A stretch of 64,000 bases of DNA, taken from NCBI GenBank assembly GCA_041741455.1, contig JBGSJZ010000108.1, forward strand, positions 1 to 64,000, read 5' to 3'. The notes under the pieces were generated by a model, which did no database searches, was not told where the DNA came from, and saw nothing but the letters and a program-made list of their open reading frames with translations. Below, in pieces: positions 24,803-33,118 of the stretch (positions are counted from its first letter, which is position 1; every line of letters starts with the position of its first letter). This DNA comes from CALESS01 sp041741455 (GTDB taxonomy: Bacteria > Chloroflexota > Anaerolineae > Anaerolineales > Anaerolineaceae). A program made the position numbers and the translations under genes.

Positions 24803-25759
24803 TTATAACCCCAAACTCTGATTGATCTGCTTTAAAACTTCAGCGGATTTCTGCAAGCCTGCCAACTCGCGCTCCGAAAGCTCCAACCGCAAAATGCGTT
24901 CCACCCCTCCGCGATCCACGACGCTGGGCAAGCTGAAGCACACATCCTCCATACCATAATAATCATCAATCAGGCTGGAGACCGAAAGCACTGTATTCTG
25001 GTCACGGATGATCGCCTCGGCGATCTTGGTCAGGCCGGCGGCGATGGCGTAATAGGTGGCGCCTTTTCGCTGGATGATCTGGTAGGCCGCATCCCGGGTT
25101 TGGTGGAAAATCTCCTCCAGCACCTGATCCTGGCAGGCCAGGTTGTTTTGCTGGCAAAAGACCGGCAGACGCATGCCAGCGATGTTGGCCAGGGACCAGA
25201 CCGGAACTTCACTGTCGCCGTGCTCGCCAATAATGTACCCGTGGACGGAGCGCGGATCGACGCCGAAGTGCTGGCTGAGCAAGTAACGGAAACGGGCGGT
25301 ATCCAGGATGGTGCCAGAGCCGAAGACCTGGTTGGCCGGCAGGCCAGAGATTTTTATGGCCGCATAGGTTAATATATCCACCGGATTGGCGGCCATCAGG
25401 ATAATACCGTGGGGATTGTACCGGACCACATCCGGAATGATGGAGCGCAGAATATTGACATTCCGGCCTGCCAAATCCAACCTAGTCTCTCCGGGTTTCT
25501 GGGCGCTGCCGGCAGTGATGACCGTCAGCAAGGCGCCGGCAGTGTCCGCCAGAGAACCTTGCCAAATGCGTGTAGACTGCAGAAGCGGGACCGCATGGTT
25601 CAAATCCATGGCTTCGCCCTCTGCCCGGGCGGTATTTGCATCGATTAACACAATTTCAGTGGCCAGGGCGCTATTGAGTAAAGAAAAAGCAAAAGAGGCT
25701 CCTACATTACCAGCTCCAACAATAGCCACCCGTACCGGGTGATGAATTTCATGTGACAT
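24803..25759 (-). CDS. ldh: L-lactate dehydrogenase
   Basis: 318 residues, NAD-dependent reduction of pyruvate to L-lactate. The nucleotide loop is VAIVGAGNVGAS, with Asp in LIDANT selecting NAD. The active-site loop reads AGSAQKPGETRLDL; the Gln before KPGETR is the lactate (not malate) determinant. The catalytic His is in GEHGDSE, and the substrate Asp-Arg region is GTILDTARFR. GGAGG is 5 nt before the ATG. It is transcribed alone, with a palindrome in its promoter, and suggests a fermentative metabolism. Confidence 0.93.
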   Translation of the reverse strand: MSHEIHHPVRVAIVGAGNVGASFAFSLLNSALATEIVLIDANTARAEGEAMDLNHAVPLLQSTRIWQGSLADTAGALLTVITAGSAQKPGETRLDLAGRNVNILRSIIPDVVRYNPHGIILMAANPVDILTYAAIKISGLPANQVFGSGTILDTARFRYLLSQHFGVDPRSVHGYIIGEHGDSEVPVWSLANIAGMRLPVFCQQNNLACQDQVLEEIFHQTRDAAYQIIQRKGATYYAIAAGLTKIAEAIIRDQNTVLSVSSLIDDYYGMEDVCFSLPSVVDRGGVERILRLELSERELAGLQKSAEVLKQINQSLGL

Positions 25760-25806
25760 GGTTTCCTCCGTGTAACATCAACCAACTAAAAAACTACTTG
25801 CCATTC

Positions 25807-25835
25807 ATTTTACTTGAAAACGATTCTATTTCAAG
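25807..25835 (-). promoter_or_regulatory. ldh promoter with overlapping palindrome
   Basis: Minus strand TTGAAA (25834-25829), a 16-bp spacer and TAAAAT (25812-25807). CTTGAAA and TTTCAAG (25813-25819 and 25829-25835) form a perfect 7-bp dyad spanning the -35 and spacer, a position where a bound protein would block polymerase. The sequence is not the usual Rex site (TTGTGAA..TTCACAA). Confidence 0.6.
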
Positions 25836-25929
25836 TTTTACCAAACAAAGATGACACAAGCCCCCGCAAAGCGGTTGTAAAGGGTAGATCGGTGAAATCG
25901 GACTATAATGGTGTGATGTGTTGGGTTGC

Positions 25930-25958
25930 TTGACAATGCCCGATGCCGGATTTATAAT
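25930..25958 (+). promoter_or_regulatory. Consensus promoter of the potassium-uptake operon
   Basis: TTGACA (25930-25935), a 17-bp spacer and TATAAT (25953-25958): both boxes match consensus exactly, the strongest promoter seen in the window. The predicted leader is about 65 nt and shows no complete c-di-AMP riboswitch. Confidence 0.85.
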
Positions 25959-26028
25959 CTCTGCCTTTGTAACCTGGCGTTCAGGGTTGAATGAACAACT
26001 CTGATTGAGTGAATTAGGAATAATAAAA

Positions 26029-27996
26029 ATGGATATTCATGATGATCATGGCACAACCGTCTTGAGGCGCACAGCGGAAACCAAGCCGAGACGCGGCGTT
26101 TCAACCTGGTTGATTGGTCGTCCTTTACCTACTGCAGATGCACCTCATCAAACTATCGGCAAGCTGATTGGCCTGGCGGTGTTTTCATCGGATGCGCTCT
26201 CGTCTGTGGCCTATGCAACCCAGGAAATGTTGGTGATTTTGGCGATAGCGGGTGCTACCTCCTTTGGCATCAGCATCCCATTGGCCATTGCCATTGTTTT
26301 TCTGCTGGCAATTTTAACCTTATCCTATGAACAAACCATCCATGCCTACCCGGGCGGGGGTGGGGCTTACATCGTTGCCCGGGATAATCTGGGAGAATTT
26401 CCAGCCTTGGTGGCTGCCTCGGCATTATTGACCGACTATATTCTCACGGTCGCTGTCTCCATTTCCTCCAGTGTGGCACAAATTGTTTCGGCTTTCCCAG
26501 GGATTTATGAATACCGGGTGTACATTGCAATCGCAATGATTGTTTTTGTGATGCTGATCAATTTACGCGGCGTTCGTGAGGCTGGAACCGCCTTTGCCAT
26601 CCCCACATTCTTCTTTGTCTTTCTGATGTATTGTATGGTGATTGTCGGATTTATCCGATTGGCCCTGGGTACACTGGGTGTAGTCGAAATGGCGCCTACC
26701 GATTTGATGCATGAGGTTGCAAATACCGGGACACTAGGATTATTCTTAATCCTGAGAGCATTTTCCAGTGGCACCACCGCTCTGACGGGGGTTGAGGCGA
26801 TCTCCAATGGCATCACAGCTTTCAAGGAACCACGCAGTAAGAATGCCGGCATCACCTTGATCTGGATGGCCTTTATTTTGGGCTCGTTGATGTTGAGTAT
26901 TACGATTTTAACCCACCAGGTGGCTGCTCTGCCATCCGAGTCCGAAACCGTGATTTCCCAATTAGCCAGGACTATCTTTGGCGGACGCAATGTTTTATAC
27001 CTGTTGGTGATTGGCGCGACCATGGTGATCCTGATGATGGCAGCCAATACTGCTTTTGCGGGTTTCCCGCGTTTGAGTGCATTGACGGCGGAGGATGGTT
27101 TCCTGCCGCGCCAGTTGACCTGGAAAGGCAGCCGCCTGGTTTATTCCAAGGGGATCGTTGCCCTGGCGGTGATTGCCAGCTTGTTGATAGTTATCTTTCA
27201 AGCGAGTGTGAACAAATTAATCCCCCTGTATGCGATTGGGGTATTCACCTCGTTTACACTGTCTCAGGCAGGGATGGCCAACCGCTGGCGGAAATCCGGG
27301 CGAATGCAACCGGGCGCAGAAGTGAAAGAGCGCGGGTCCATCCTGCGATATGAAAAAGACTGGCTGTTCAAAATGATCGTGAACAGTTTTGGCTCTGTAG
27401 TCACATTGATCGTAACCTTTATTTTCGCCATTACGAAATTTAAGGATGGCGCATATATTGTCATATTTCTGACCCCGATCCTGGTAGCCATTTTCTGGTT
27501 GATCCATCGCCACTACCGAAAGCTGGCCGATAAACTATCTTTAGATGATTTTGGAGAACCACCAAGAATTAATCGGCACCGGGTAATCTTAACCATCGGA
27601 GGAGTGCATCGGGGCACATTAACTGCCCTAAGGTATGCGCGGACATTATCAGATGATATTACTGCGGTGCATATTTCTATCGATGAGGAAGAGACAGCCA
27701 AGTTACAAGAAAAATGGGAGATCTGGGGAGATGGGATTCGCTTGCAAATCCTGGATTCGCCCTATCGCTTATTATTCGAACCATTATTGGAATATATTGA
27801 CGATATTGATGCGCAACGACAACCCAATGAAATATTGACGATCATTGTGCCCCAGTTTGTTGCCAATGAGAGTGTGGCAAATTTGTTACATGCGCGCACG
27901 GCAGATACGCTGCGAAAAGTTTTGCTTGGGCGAAGGGATATCGTGATTACTGAAGTTCCGTACCAGGTGGACCTGGTAGAGAAATTTAAAGGCTAG
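26029..27996 (+). CDS. KimA-type APC superfamily potassium transporter
   Basis: 655 residues from ATG 26029 (AGGA 10 nt upstream; the TTG at 26005 has no site). About 12 transmembrane segments fill residues 55-475; a cytoplasmic domain of about 180 residues follows. The N-terminus has IGLAVFSSDALSSVAYATQE, close to KimA (YdaO) of Bacillus, and YPGGGGAYIVARDNLG. KimA is a proton-coupled high-affinity K+ importer related to amino-acid permeases; amino-acid transport cannot be excluded from sequence. The two RCK proteins directly downstream strongly favour potassium. In Firmicutes kimA is controlled by c-di-AMP; no such switch is visible here. Confidence 0.82.
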   Translation: MDIHDDHGTTVLRRTAETKPRRGVSTWLIGRPLPTADAPHQTIGKLIGLAVFSSDALSSVAYATQEMLVILAIAGATSFGISIPLAIAIVFLLAILTLSYEQTIHAYPGGGGAYIVARDNLGEFPALVAASALLTDYILTVAVSISSSVAQIVSAFPGIYEYRVYIAIAMIVFVMLINLRGVREAGTAFAIPTFFFVFLMYCMVIVGFIRLALGTLGVVEMAPTDLMHEVANTGTLGLFLILRAFSSGTTALTGVEAISNGITAFKEPRSKNAGITLIWMAFILGSLMLSITILTHQVAALPSESETVISQLARTIFGGRNVLYLLVIGATMVILMMAANTAFAGFPRLSALTAEDGFLPRQLTWKGSRLVYSKGIVALAVIASLLIVIFQASVNKLIPLYAIGVFTSFTLSQAGMANRWRKSGRMQPGAEVKERGSILRYEKDWLFKMIVNSFGSVVTLIVTFIFAITKFKDGAYIVIFLTPILVAIFWLIHRHYRKLADKLSLDDFGEPPRINRHRVILTIGGVHRGTLTALRYARTLSDDITAVHISIDEEETAKLQEKWEIWGDGIRLQILDSPYRLLFEPLLEYIDDIDAQRQPNEILTIIVPQFVANESVANLLHARTADTLRKVLLGRRDIVITEVPYQVDLVEKFKG

Positions 27997-28003
27997 GTAA
28001 AAA

Positions 28004-28669
28004 ATGAAGGTAATTATCGTGGGATGTGGACGGATGGGCGCTGAACTGGCGTACCGTTTATGCAAACGAAATGTGGATGTGTCCATAATTGATCTGGAGG
28101 AGGCCACATTTTCCAATTTGCCGGCTGATTTTCACGGTCGGCGGGTGGAAGGCGATGCTCTCAACCGGGATACTTTGCACCGGGCCGGCATCGAGCATGC
28201 GGATGCGCTGGTGGCTGTGACCAACAAGGATGCCCTGAATGCAGTCCTTTGTCATACTGCCCGTGAATATTATGGCGTGGAACAGGTGGTGGCGCGTAAT
28301 TATTTCTCCTCCTGCCGGGCGATGTTTGAAATCTTCAACGTGCAGGTGATCAGCGGAACCAGTTGGGCGGCCCAACGAATGGAAGAAATGGTGTATCACT
28401 CGGAAGTGCGGACGGTTTATTCCACCGGAAATGGCGAAGTGGAAATCTACGAATTTACCATCCCCACCAGTTGGGATGGCCACAAGATTTCTGAGGTTGT
28501 TCCCTCCTCCGATTGTGTCATCGTTTCGCTTTCCCGGGCTGGAGTTGCCAGTTTGGCAGGCAAGGACGATTTTGTTCGTGAAGGCGATATCCTTCACATC
28601 AGTGCGACATTTGAAGGTGCAGAAGCCATGCGGGTTCGGGTGCATTCCGCTCAGGAGGTAAAGAAATGA
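28004..28669 (+). CDS. TrkA/RCK potassium-channel regulatory protein 1
   Basis: 221 residues. TrkA-N (RCK) domain with Rossmann loop IIVGCGRMGAELA (4-16) and Asp in SIIDLEE for the adenosine ribose. A TrkA-C-like domain starts near residue 140 (EVEIYEFTIPTSW...VSLSRAG). RCK rings bind nucleotides and gate K+ channels or transporters. It lies 7 nt after the KimA-like gene and overlaps the second RCK gene by 4 nt (ATGA). The two may form a hetero-oligomer. Confidence 0.9.
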   Translation: MKVIIVGCGRMGAELAYRLCKRNVDVSIIDLEEATFSNLPADFHGRRVEGDALNRDTLHRAGIEHADALVAVTNKDALNAVLCHTAREYYGVEQVVARNYFSSCRAMFEIFNVQVISGTSWAAQRMEEMVYHSEVRTVYSTGNGEVEIYEFTIPTSWDGHKISEVVPSSDCVIVSLSRAGVASLAGKDDFVREGDILHISATFEGAEAMRVRVHSAQEVKK

Positions 28670-29385
28670 TTGTAGTCATCATTGGTGGTGGAAGAACCGG
28701 AGCCCAACTGGCGCGAGTTTTGCTCAGCCAGGATCATGAAGTACATTTAATTGAATCCAGGCCAAATGTGCTGGCGCGCATTCATAAAGAACTGCCCACC
28801 GAGGTCATCCATGAAGGCGACCCTATGGACCCCAAAGTTCTGGAAAGCGCCAAGATCCAGGATGCCAATGTTTTTTGTGCGACCTCGACGGAAGATGAAG
28901 AAAACCTGGCATTATGTTACCTGGCCCGCACCAAGTACGATGTTGAGCGCACCATCGCCCGGGTCAACAATCCTCGCAACGCCTGGCTATTTGGGGAGAT
29001 GTTCCACGTGGATGCCGCTGTCAACCAGGCAGAAATCATGTCCCGCTTGATTGAGGAAGAAATGTCCCTGGGGGATATGATGACCTTGCTTAAGTTGAAG
29101 AAGGGTAATTACTCCCTGGTGGAAGAAAAGATTGCGGAAGGTGCGCTAGCCGTTGGCAAGGCAATCCAGGAGTTGAATTTGCCCGAAGCTTGTATCATCG
29201 CGGCCATCATCCGGCATCATGAAATTGTGATGCCACATGGGCATACCCGGTTTGAAGCCGGGGATGAAGTTCTGGCTGTTACGGATCCGGAAGGAGCCCG
29301 CCTATTGGCTGAAGTTCTGTCTGCGCCTAATCACAACGGCAATGGGAATGGGAATGGTCATGGTCACGGAAACGGCAAGCACTAA
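28666..29385 (+). CDS. TrkA/RCK potassium-channel regulatory protein 2 with Asn/Gly/His tail
   Basis: 239 residues. TrkA-N with IIGGGRTGAQLARVL (5-19) and LIESRPN (Glu for the ribose), then TrkA-C from about 140. The last 18 residues are a low-complexity tail, NHNGNGNGNGHGHGNGKH, encoded by a run of imperfect hexamers at about 29331-29382. It may bind metal or simply be slippage-prone. AGGAGG precedes the ATG. Its partner is the RCK protein upstream. Confidence 0.9.
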   Translation: MIVVIIGGGRTGAQLARVLLSQDHEVHLIESRPNVLARIHKELPTEVIHEGDPMDPKVLESAKIQDANVFCATSTEDEENLALCYLARTKYDVERTIARVNNPRNAWLFGEMFHVDAAVNQAEIMSRLIEEEMSLGDMMTLLKLKKGNYSLVEEKIAEGALAVGKAIQELNLPEACIIAAIIRHHEIVMPHGHTRFEAGDEVLAVTDPEGARLLAEVLSAPNHNGNGNGNGHGHGNGKH

Positions 29386-29388
29386 GGT

Positions 29389-29417
29389 TTGACCGAAAGT
29401 GAAGGCTCTGGTATAAT
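29389..29417 (+). promoter_or_regulatory. Promoter of the rpmH operon
   Basis: TTGACC (29389-29394), a 17-bp spacer and TATAAT (29412-29417), starting 4 bp after the RCK gene stop. It gives an rpmH leader of about 125 nt. Confidence 0.8.
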
Positions 29418-29451
29418 TTGCAGTCTCTCTGGTCGGGGCTGGAAAGGCGCT

Positions 29452-29491
29452 TTGCGAAGGTTGTCTCGTGATCAGTCACCAGTCTTCGCAA
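29452..29491 (+). promoter_or_regulatory. Structured leader hairpin of rpmH
   Basis: TTGCGAAG (29452-29459) and CTTCGCAA (29484-29491) are perfect complements. Inside them GTGA-TCAG-TCAC forms a second stem, so the whole is an extended hairpin in the 5' leader, 55 nt before the rpmH start. There is no T-run, so it is not a plain terminator. A ribosomal-protein leader that controls the operon is possible but unproven. Confidence 0.5.
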
Positions 29492-29546
29492 GGCAAGCCA
29501 ACCCGGGCCAGTTTGATCGAATCAAGACGAATCGAAAGGAATGGCA

Positions 29547-29717
29547 ATGGTAAAACGTACTTATCAACCGAAGATTCGCCGCCGCGTCCGGGTACACGGA
29601 TTTCGAGCGCGCATGGCAACAGCAGATGGCCGCGAGGTTTTGAAGCGGCGTCGTTTGCGTGGTCGCCGGATTTTAACGGTGAGCTCCAACAATCACGTTA
29701 AAAACGTGAAGTGGTAG
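29547..29717 (+). CDS. rpmH: 50S ribosomal protein L34
   Basis: 56 residues: MVKRTYQPKIRRRVRVHGF, then RARMATADGREVLKRRRLRG. KRTYQP, HGFRARM and VLKRRRLRGR are the invariant L34 motifs. ATG 29547 has AAAGGA at a 6-nt spacing; the in-frame ATG at 29541 abuts that site. The C-terminus is about 10 residues longer than the usual 44-46. It is followed by rnpA as in almost all bacteria. No dnaA is adjacent. Confidence 0.97.
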   Translation: MVKRTYQPKIRRRVRVHGFRARMATADGREVLKRRRLRGRRILTVSSNNHVKNVKW

Positions 29718-29807
29718 ACCGAATAACCAACGGGTTGGATTTTTCTTGCCTGTGGGTGAGTGTGATTTCTAACCGGTTTGGTCAGCAACCAGTGAAAAGG
29801 AATCTAG

Positions 29808-30152
29808 GTGAAACGAAGGTTTCGCCTGAGGAGTTCGACCGATTTTAAGCGGGTGCGGCAGATTGGAAAATCTTACGCCCACCCGCTTGTTGTGTTGGTT
29901 AAAGAACCAGCACCGGAAGGTTTAAAAATCGGAATAAGTGCAGGAAGATCGGTGGGCACGGCGGTGGAACGCAACCGGGCAAAAAGACGATTGCGCGAAG
30001 CCATCAACCAATGGATGCCACAGATCCCAACTGGATGGAACTTGATCCTGATTGCCCGCCAGCCCATTCTCAAGGCTGATTGGCAGGAATTGCTGAACGC
30101 CCTTCAAACCCTTCTCAGAAAAGCCCGCCTGTTGCAAAATTCGGAAGTTTAA
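29808..30152 (+). CDS. rnpA: Ribonuclease P protein component
   Basis: 114 residues starting with GTG; AAGGA is 6 nt upstream. It is the protein cofactor of RNase P in tRNA 5' maturation. RLRSSTDFKRVRQIGKSYAHP is the usual start (RL....DF..V...G), and AVERNRAKRRLREAI is the RNR-motif helix that binds RNA. It lies 90 bp after rpmH and 6 bp before yidD. Confidence 0.96.
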   Translation: MKRRFRLRSSTDFKRVRQIGKSYAHPLVVLVKEPAPEGLKIGISAGRSVGTAVERNRAKRRLREAINQWMPQIPTGWNLILIARQPILKADWQELLNALQTLLRKARLLQNSEV

Positions 30153-30158
30153 TTCAAA

Positions 30159-30440
30159 GTGAGCACTGAGGATAATTATCCAAACGAGCCCCGACTGCGG
30201 GATTTGAGATTTACCTTATGGACCGCCCCGCGCTGGGTTGTTTTGGCATTGATTCGGGCGTATCAAAACAGCCTTGCTCGCAGCCTTCCGGAAAATACTT
30301 GCCGGTTTTATCCTTCCTGTTCACATTACGGTTACCAGGCAGTGTATAAATATGGCGCAATCAAAGGCACCTTGATGGCAATCTGGCGGGTGCTGCGCTG
30401 TAATCCATTCAATCCGGGTGGCTACGACCCGGTACCATGA
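30159..30440 (+). CDS. yidD: Membrane protein insertion efficiency factor YidD
   Basis: 93 residues starting with GTG. LIRAYQNSLARSLPENTCRF, then YPSCSHYGYQA and RVLRCNPFNPGGYDPVP, are the full YidD signature (CRFxPSCSxYxxxA, NPFxxGGxDPVP). It helps the YidC insertase. The N-terminus is about 20 residues longer than in E. coli. It is placed between rnpA and the PQQ-propeller lipoprotein gene rather than directly before yidC. Confidence 0.96.
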   Translation: MSTEDNYPNEPRLRDLRFTLWTAPRWVVLALIRAYQNSLARSLPENTCRFYPSCSHYGYQAVYKYGAIKGTLMAIWRVLRCNPFNPGGYDPVP

Positions 30441-30480
30441 TTGCACCAAGTTCGACCTATTACGAACGGATTCAAAAATT

Positions 30481-31539
30481 ATGAGACGATCTTTGATCTT
30501 GATTTCTATTGTAATGATTGCCAGCCTGGGGCTTTCTGCTTGCACTGGTGCGGGTGTAGCGACTAGTTGGCCTGGCATCACGGAGGATCAGGGCACGCTT
30601 TATATGTCCTATTCCACCAGTGTTTATGCTCTCAATGCTGAAAACGGCAGCTTGATCTGGCGTTACCCGGCCAAAGCCGATAACCGCCATCAATATTATT
30701 CTGCTCCTGCTCTGACCAGTGATGCCCTGTATGTTGGCGATTTTGCCAATGTTTTTTACCAGATCAACCGGAGCAGCGGTGAACAGGTACAATCATTCCT
30801 GGGTGCCAAAAATCGATATGTAGGCGGTTCACTGGTGGTTGGCGATTCTATTTTAGCGCCATCTGCGGATCGTTTCCTGTATTCATTAGATCAACAATTT
30901 AATGAGAATTGGAAATTTGAGACCGGTGGAGCCATCTGGGCAAAACCAGTCAGTGATGGTGAGCGAGTGTATGTTGCGTCCATGGACCATTTCTTGTATG
31001 CACTTGATCTACGGACTGGCAAAGAAATCTGGAAAGTGGATGCCAAGGGCTCCATTATTGGTACCCCAGAGGTAGATGATGCAGGGGTGCTTTATCTGGC
31101 ATCCAATGGCAATATTGTTATGGCAGTGGATCCCACCAGAGGGGCTGTAAAATGGGAGCAAAGCCTGACCTCAGCTGTTTGGTCAGGCATGGTAATCCAT
31201 GAAGGCACTCTTTACTTCGGCGATTTGCAAGGTTCCTTGCATGCCTTGAATGCTGCAGATGGTTCCAGCATCTGGAAGGTGGACGTTAATGGCGCAGTGA
31301 TCGCCAAACCGGCAATCATCCCAGAAGGTCTGATCGTTGTGACCGAATCTGGCAGCGCGATTCGATTGGGCTTTGACGGAACGAAAGTCTGGACGAAAGA
31401 TTTCGAGAATGCAAAGCTATATACCAGCCCGGTGGTGACCGGAGAAAAAGTAATTATTGCGGCCGTGGGAGCTGAAAAATTACTTTATGCTCTGGATTTT
31501 GCCGGTAACCAGGTCTGGTCTTATAGTCCTGCAGAATAA
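30481..31539 (+). CDS. PQQ-like beta-propeller lipoprotein (BamB-like)
   Basis: 352 residues from ATG 30481. The signal MRRSLILISIVMIASLGLSAC has lipobox LSAC (Cys 21). The mature protein is repeated PQQ/Trp-docking blades: VYALNAENGSLIWRYPA, LYALDLRTGKEIWKVDA, VMAVDPTRGAVKWEQSL, LHALNAADGSSIWKVDV and LLYALDFAGNQVWSY. BamB propellers assist outer-membrane assembly in Gram-negatives. Here it interrupts the conserved yidD-yidC pair in an organism without outer-membrane genes, suggesting a role with membrane insertion or folding of exported proteins. In-frame codons upstream lie in yidD. Confidence 0.88.
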   Translation: MRRSLILISIVMIASLGLSACTGAGVATSWPGITEDQGTLYMSYSTSVYALNAENGSLIWRYPAKADNRHQYYSAPALTSDALYVGDFANVFYQINRSSGEQVQSFLGAKNRYVGGSLVVGDSILAPSADRFLYSLDQQFNENWKFETGGAIWAKPVSDGERVYVASMDHFLYALDLRTGKEIWKVDAKGSIIGTPEVDDAGVLYLASNGNIVMAVDPTRGAVKWEQSLTSAVWSGMVIHEGTLYFGDLQGSLHALNAADGSSIWKVDVNGAVIAKPAIIPEGLIVVTESGSAIRLGFDGTKVWTKDFENAKLYTSPVVTGEKVIIAAVGAEKLLYALDFAGNQVWSYSPAE

Positions 31540-31551
31540 GGTTGGTGAAAA

Positions 31552-32349
31552 ATGTGGGATGCGATCATTATTAAACCATTTATCAATGTGTTGTTATGGA
31601 TCTACAGTCTGGTAGGTAATTTTGGCGTTGCCATTATCCTGTTCACCATTCTGATCCGTCTCATCACACACCCTTTGATGGTTTCTCAAATCAAGGGGTC
31701 GACAGCCATGCAAGAATTGCAAAAGAATAAAAAATGGCTGGAAATTCAAGAAAAATATAAAGGCGATAAAGAAAAATTGTCTCAGGAGCAAATGGCGCTT
31801 TACAAGGAATTGGGCATCAATCCCTTTGCCAGCTGCCTGCCAACCTTGATCCAATTTCCAATTATTATCGGTCTGTACCAGGCTGTCATTCAGGCCATGG
31901 CATCAACGCCAATTGAAATGCTTTCATTAGTCAGGCATATCTATCCTGGTTTCCTGGACCCCGCAACCTTGATTCCTCTCAACAGCCGCTTTCTGTGGAT
32001 GGATATGGGGCAGCCCGAGAGGTTGTTAATCCCTGGTCTTAGCTTTGGTATCCCTGTATTGGCGATTGTGGTTGTTATTTCCACCTACGTTCAGGGCAAG
32101 TTGATCACGCCAGCTTCAACCGGAGGAAAGGCTGACCAAGGTGCAATGATGGGAAATATGATGAACCTGTATATGCCGGTGCTAATGGGATACCTGGCGC
32201 TGACATTCGCTTCCGGTTTATCCCTGTACTTTGTTGCATCCAACTTAATTGGGATTGGCCAATATGCCCTATTAGGTAAGTTAAATTGGCGTAATCTGAT
32301 CCCGGGTCGGAAAGCGCCAGAAACTACCGGCAAGAAAGCATTAAGGTGA
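31552..32349 (+). CDS. yidC: Membrane protein insertase YidC/Oxa1
   Basis: 265 residues, the short Gram-positive type without a periplasmic domain. About five membrane segments: near 10-38 (VLLWIYSLVGNFGVAIILFT), 100-118 (LPTLIQFPIIIGLYQAVI), 160-185 (LLIPGLSFGIPVLAIVVVIS), and two after residue 200. The positively charged cytoplasmic loop HPLMVSQIKGS... and the helical hairpin 60-85 are typical. A conserved Arg in the first helix (ILIRLITHPL) is present. It lacks an N-terminal lipobox, unlike many Gram-positive YidC. Confidence 0.95.
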   Translation: MWDAIIIKPFINVLLWIYSLVGNFGVAIILFTILIRLITHPLMVSQIKGSTAMQELQKNKKWLEIQEKYKGDKEKLSQEQMALYKELGINPFASCLPTLIQFPIIIGLYQAVIQAMASTPIEMLSLVRHIYPGFLDPATLIPLNSRFLWMDMGQPERLLIPGLSFGIPVLAIVVVISTYVQGKLITPASTGGKADQGAMMGNMMNLYMPVLMGYLALTFASGLSLYFVASNLIGIGQYALLGKLNWRNLIPGRKAPETTGKKALR

Positions 32350-32360
32350 AAGGGGCTATT

Positions 32361-33104
32361 ATGGGACAGGAAAAAACATCACTTGAGATTATTGCTCCAA
32401 CCGTAGAAGAAGCAGTTAGCCGCGGGATGAGTGAAATTGGGTTGGAGCGCGATGAAGTCGAGGTTGAAGTCCTGGATGCCGGCAGCCGTGGTTTGTTTGG
32501 TCTTGGCAGCCGCCAGGCGCGGGTAAAGTTAACTTTTTCACTGGGCACCGGAGTCCAAAGACCTCTCGACAAACCCGTTGAAGAATCCATCGAATCCATC
32601 CCCGCCTCCAAAGAGCCCTTGACGGATGAAGATGTCAACACCCTGCAGGTGACCCGTGAAGTGGTGGCTGGACTGCTGGAAAAAATGCACATCTTCGCCA
32701 AGGTTGAAACTCGCTTTATTGATCCGTTGGACGACCAGGATGAACGAGTTGTGCTGGTGGATATTCAAGGCAATGATCTGAGCATTTTAATCGGCCGGCG
32801 GAACGAAGTCTTGAATTCCCTGCAGTACATCACCAGCCTGATCCTAGGCAAGGAACTGGGGCACTGGGTGCCCTTACTGATTGACGTTCAGGGGTACCGC
32901 TTGCGCCGCGAACGCCAATTACGCCAGATTGCCCGGCGCATGGCTGATCAGGCCATTCACACCGGCCGGCGACAAACCCTGGAGCCGATGCCCGCCAATG
33001 AACGCCGGATCATCCACCTGGAACTACGCGATCATCCGCATGTAACCACTGAATCTGTGGGTGAAGATCCGAATCGGAAAGTAACGATTGTTCTGAAGAA
33101 GTAA
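32361..33104 (+). CDS. jag: Jag/KhpB RNA-binding protein
   Basis: 247 residues. ATG 32361 has AAAGGGG 5 nt upstream; the GTG at 32346 would overlap yidC. Order of domains: Jag-N (residues 1-55, LEIIAPTVEEAVSRGMSEIG and SRGLFGLGSRQARV), an acidic linker, a KH domain (about 120-165, IQGNDLSILIGRRNEVLNSL) and an R3H domain (RMADQAIHTGRRQTLEPMPA, ERRIIH). KhpB binds small and messenger RNAs and affects cell division in streptococci. It is the last gene before a strong terminator. Confidence 0.95.
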   Translation: MGQEKTSLEIIAPTVEEAVSRGMSEIGLERDEVEVEVLDAGSRGLFGLGSRQARVKLTFSLGTGVQRPLDKPVEESIESIPASKEPLTDEDVNTLQVTREVVAGLLEKMHIFAKVETRFIDPLDDQDERVVLVDIQGNDLSILIGRRNEVLNSLQYITSLILGKELGHWVPLLIDVQGYRLRRERQLRQIARRMADQAIHTGRRQTLEPMPANERRIIHLELRDHPHVTTESVGEDPNRKVTIVLKK

Positions 33105-33118
33105 TTTCAGAAATTAAG

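Noticed and set aside
25959..26028. c-di-AMP (ydaO-type) riboswitch before the KimA-like gene
   Set aside because: The family suggests one, but the leader predicted from the consensus promoter is only about 65 nt and lacks the conserved core.
29386..29546. Replication origin next to rpmH
   Set aside because: dnaA and dnaN are absent, and no cluster of DnaA boxes (TTATCCACA type) was seen.
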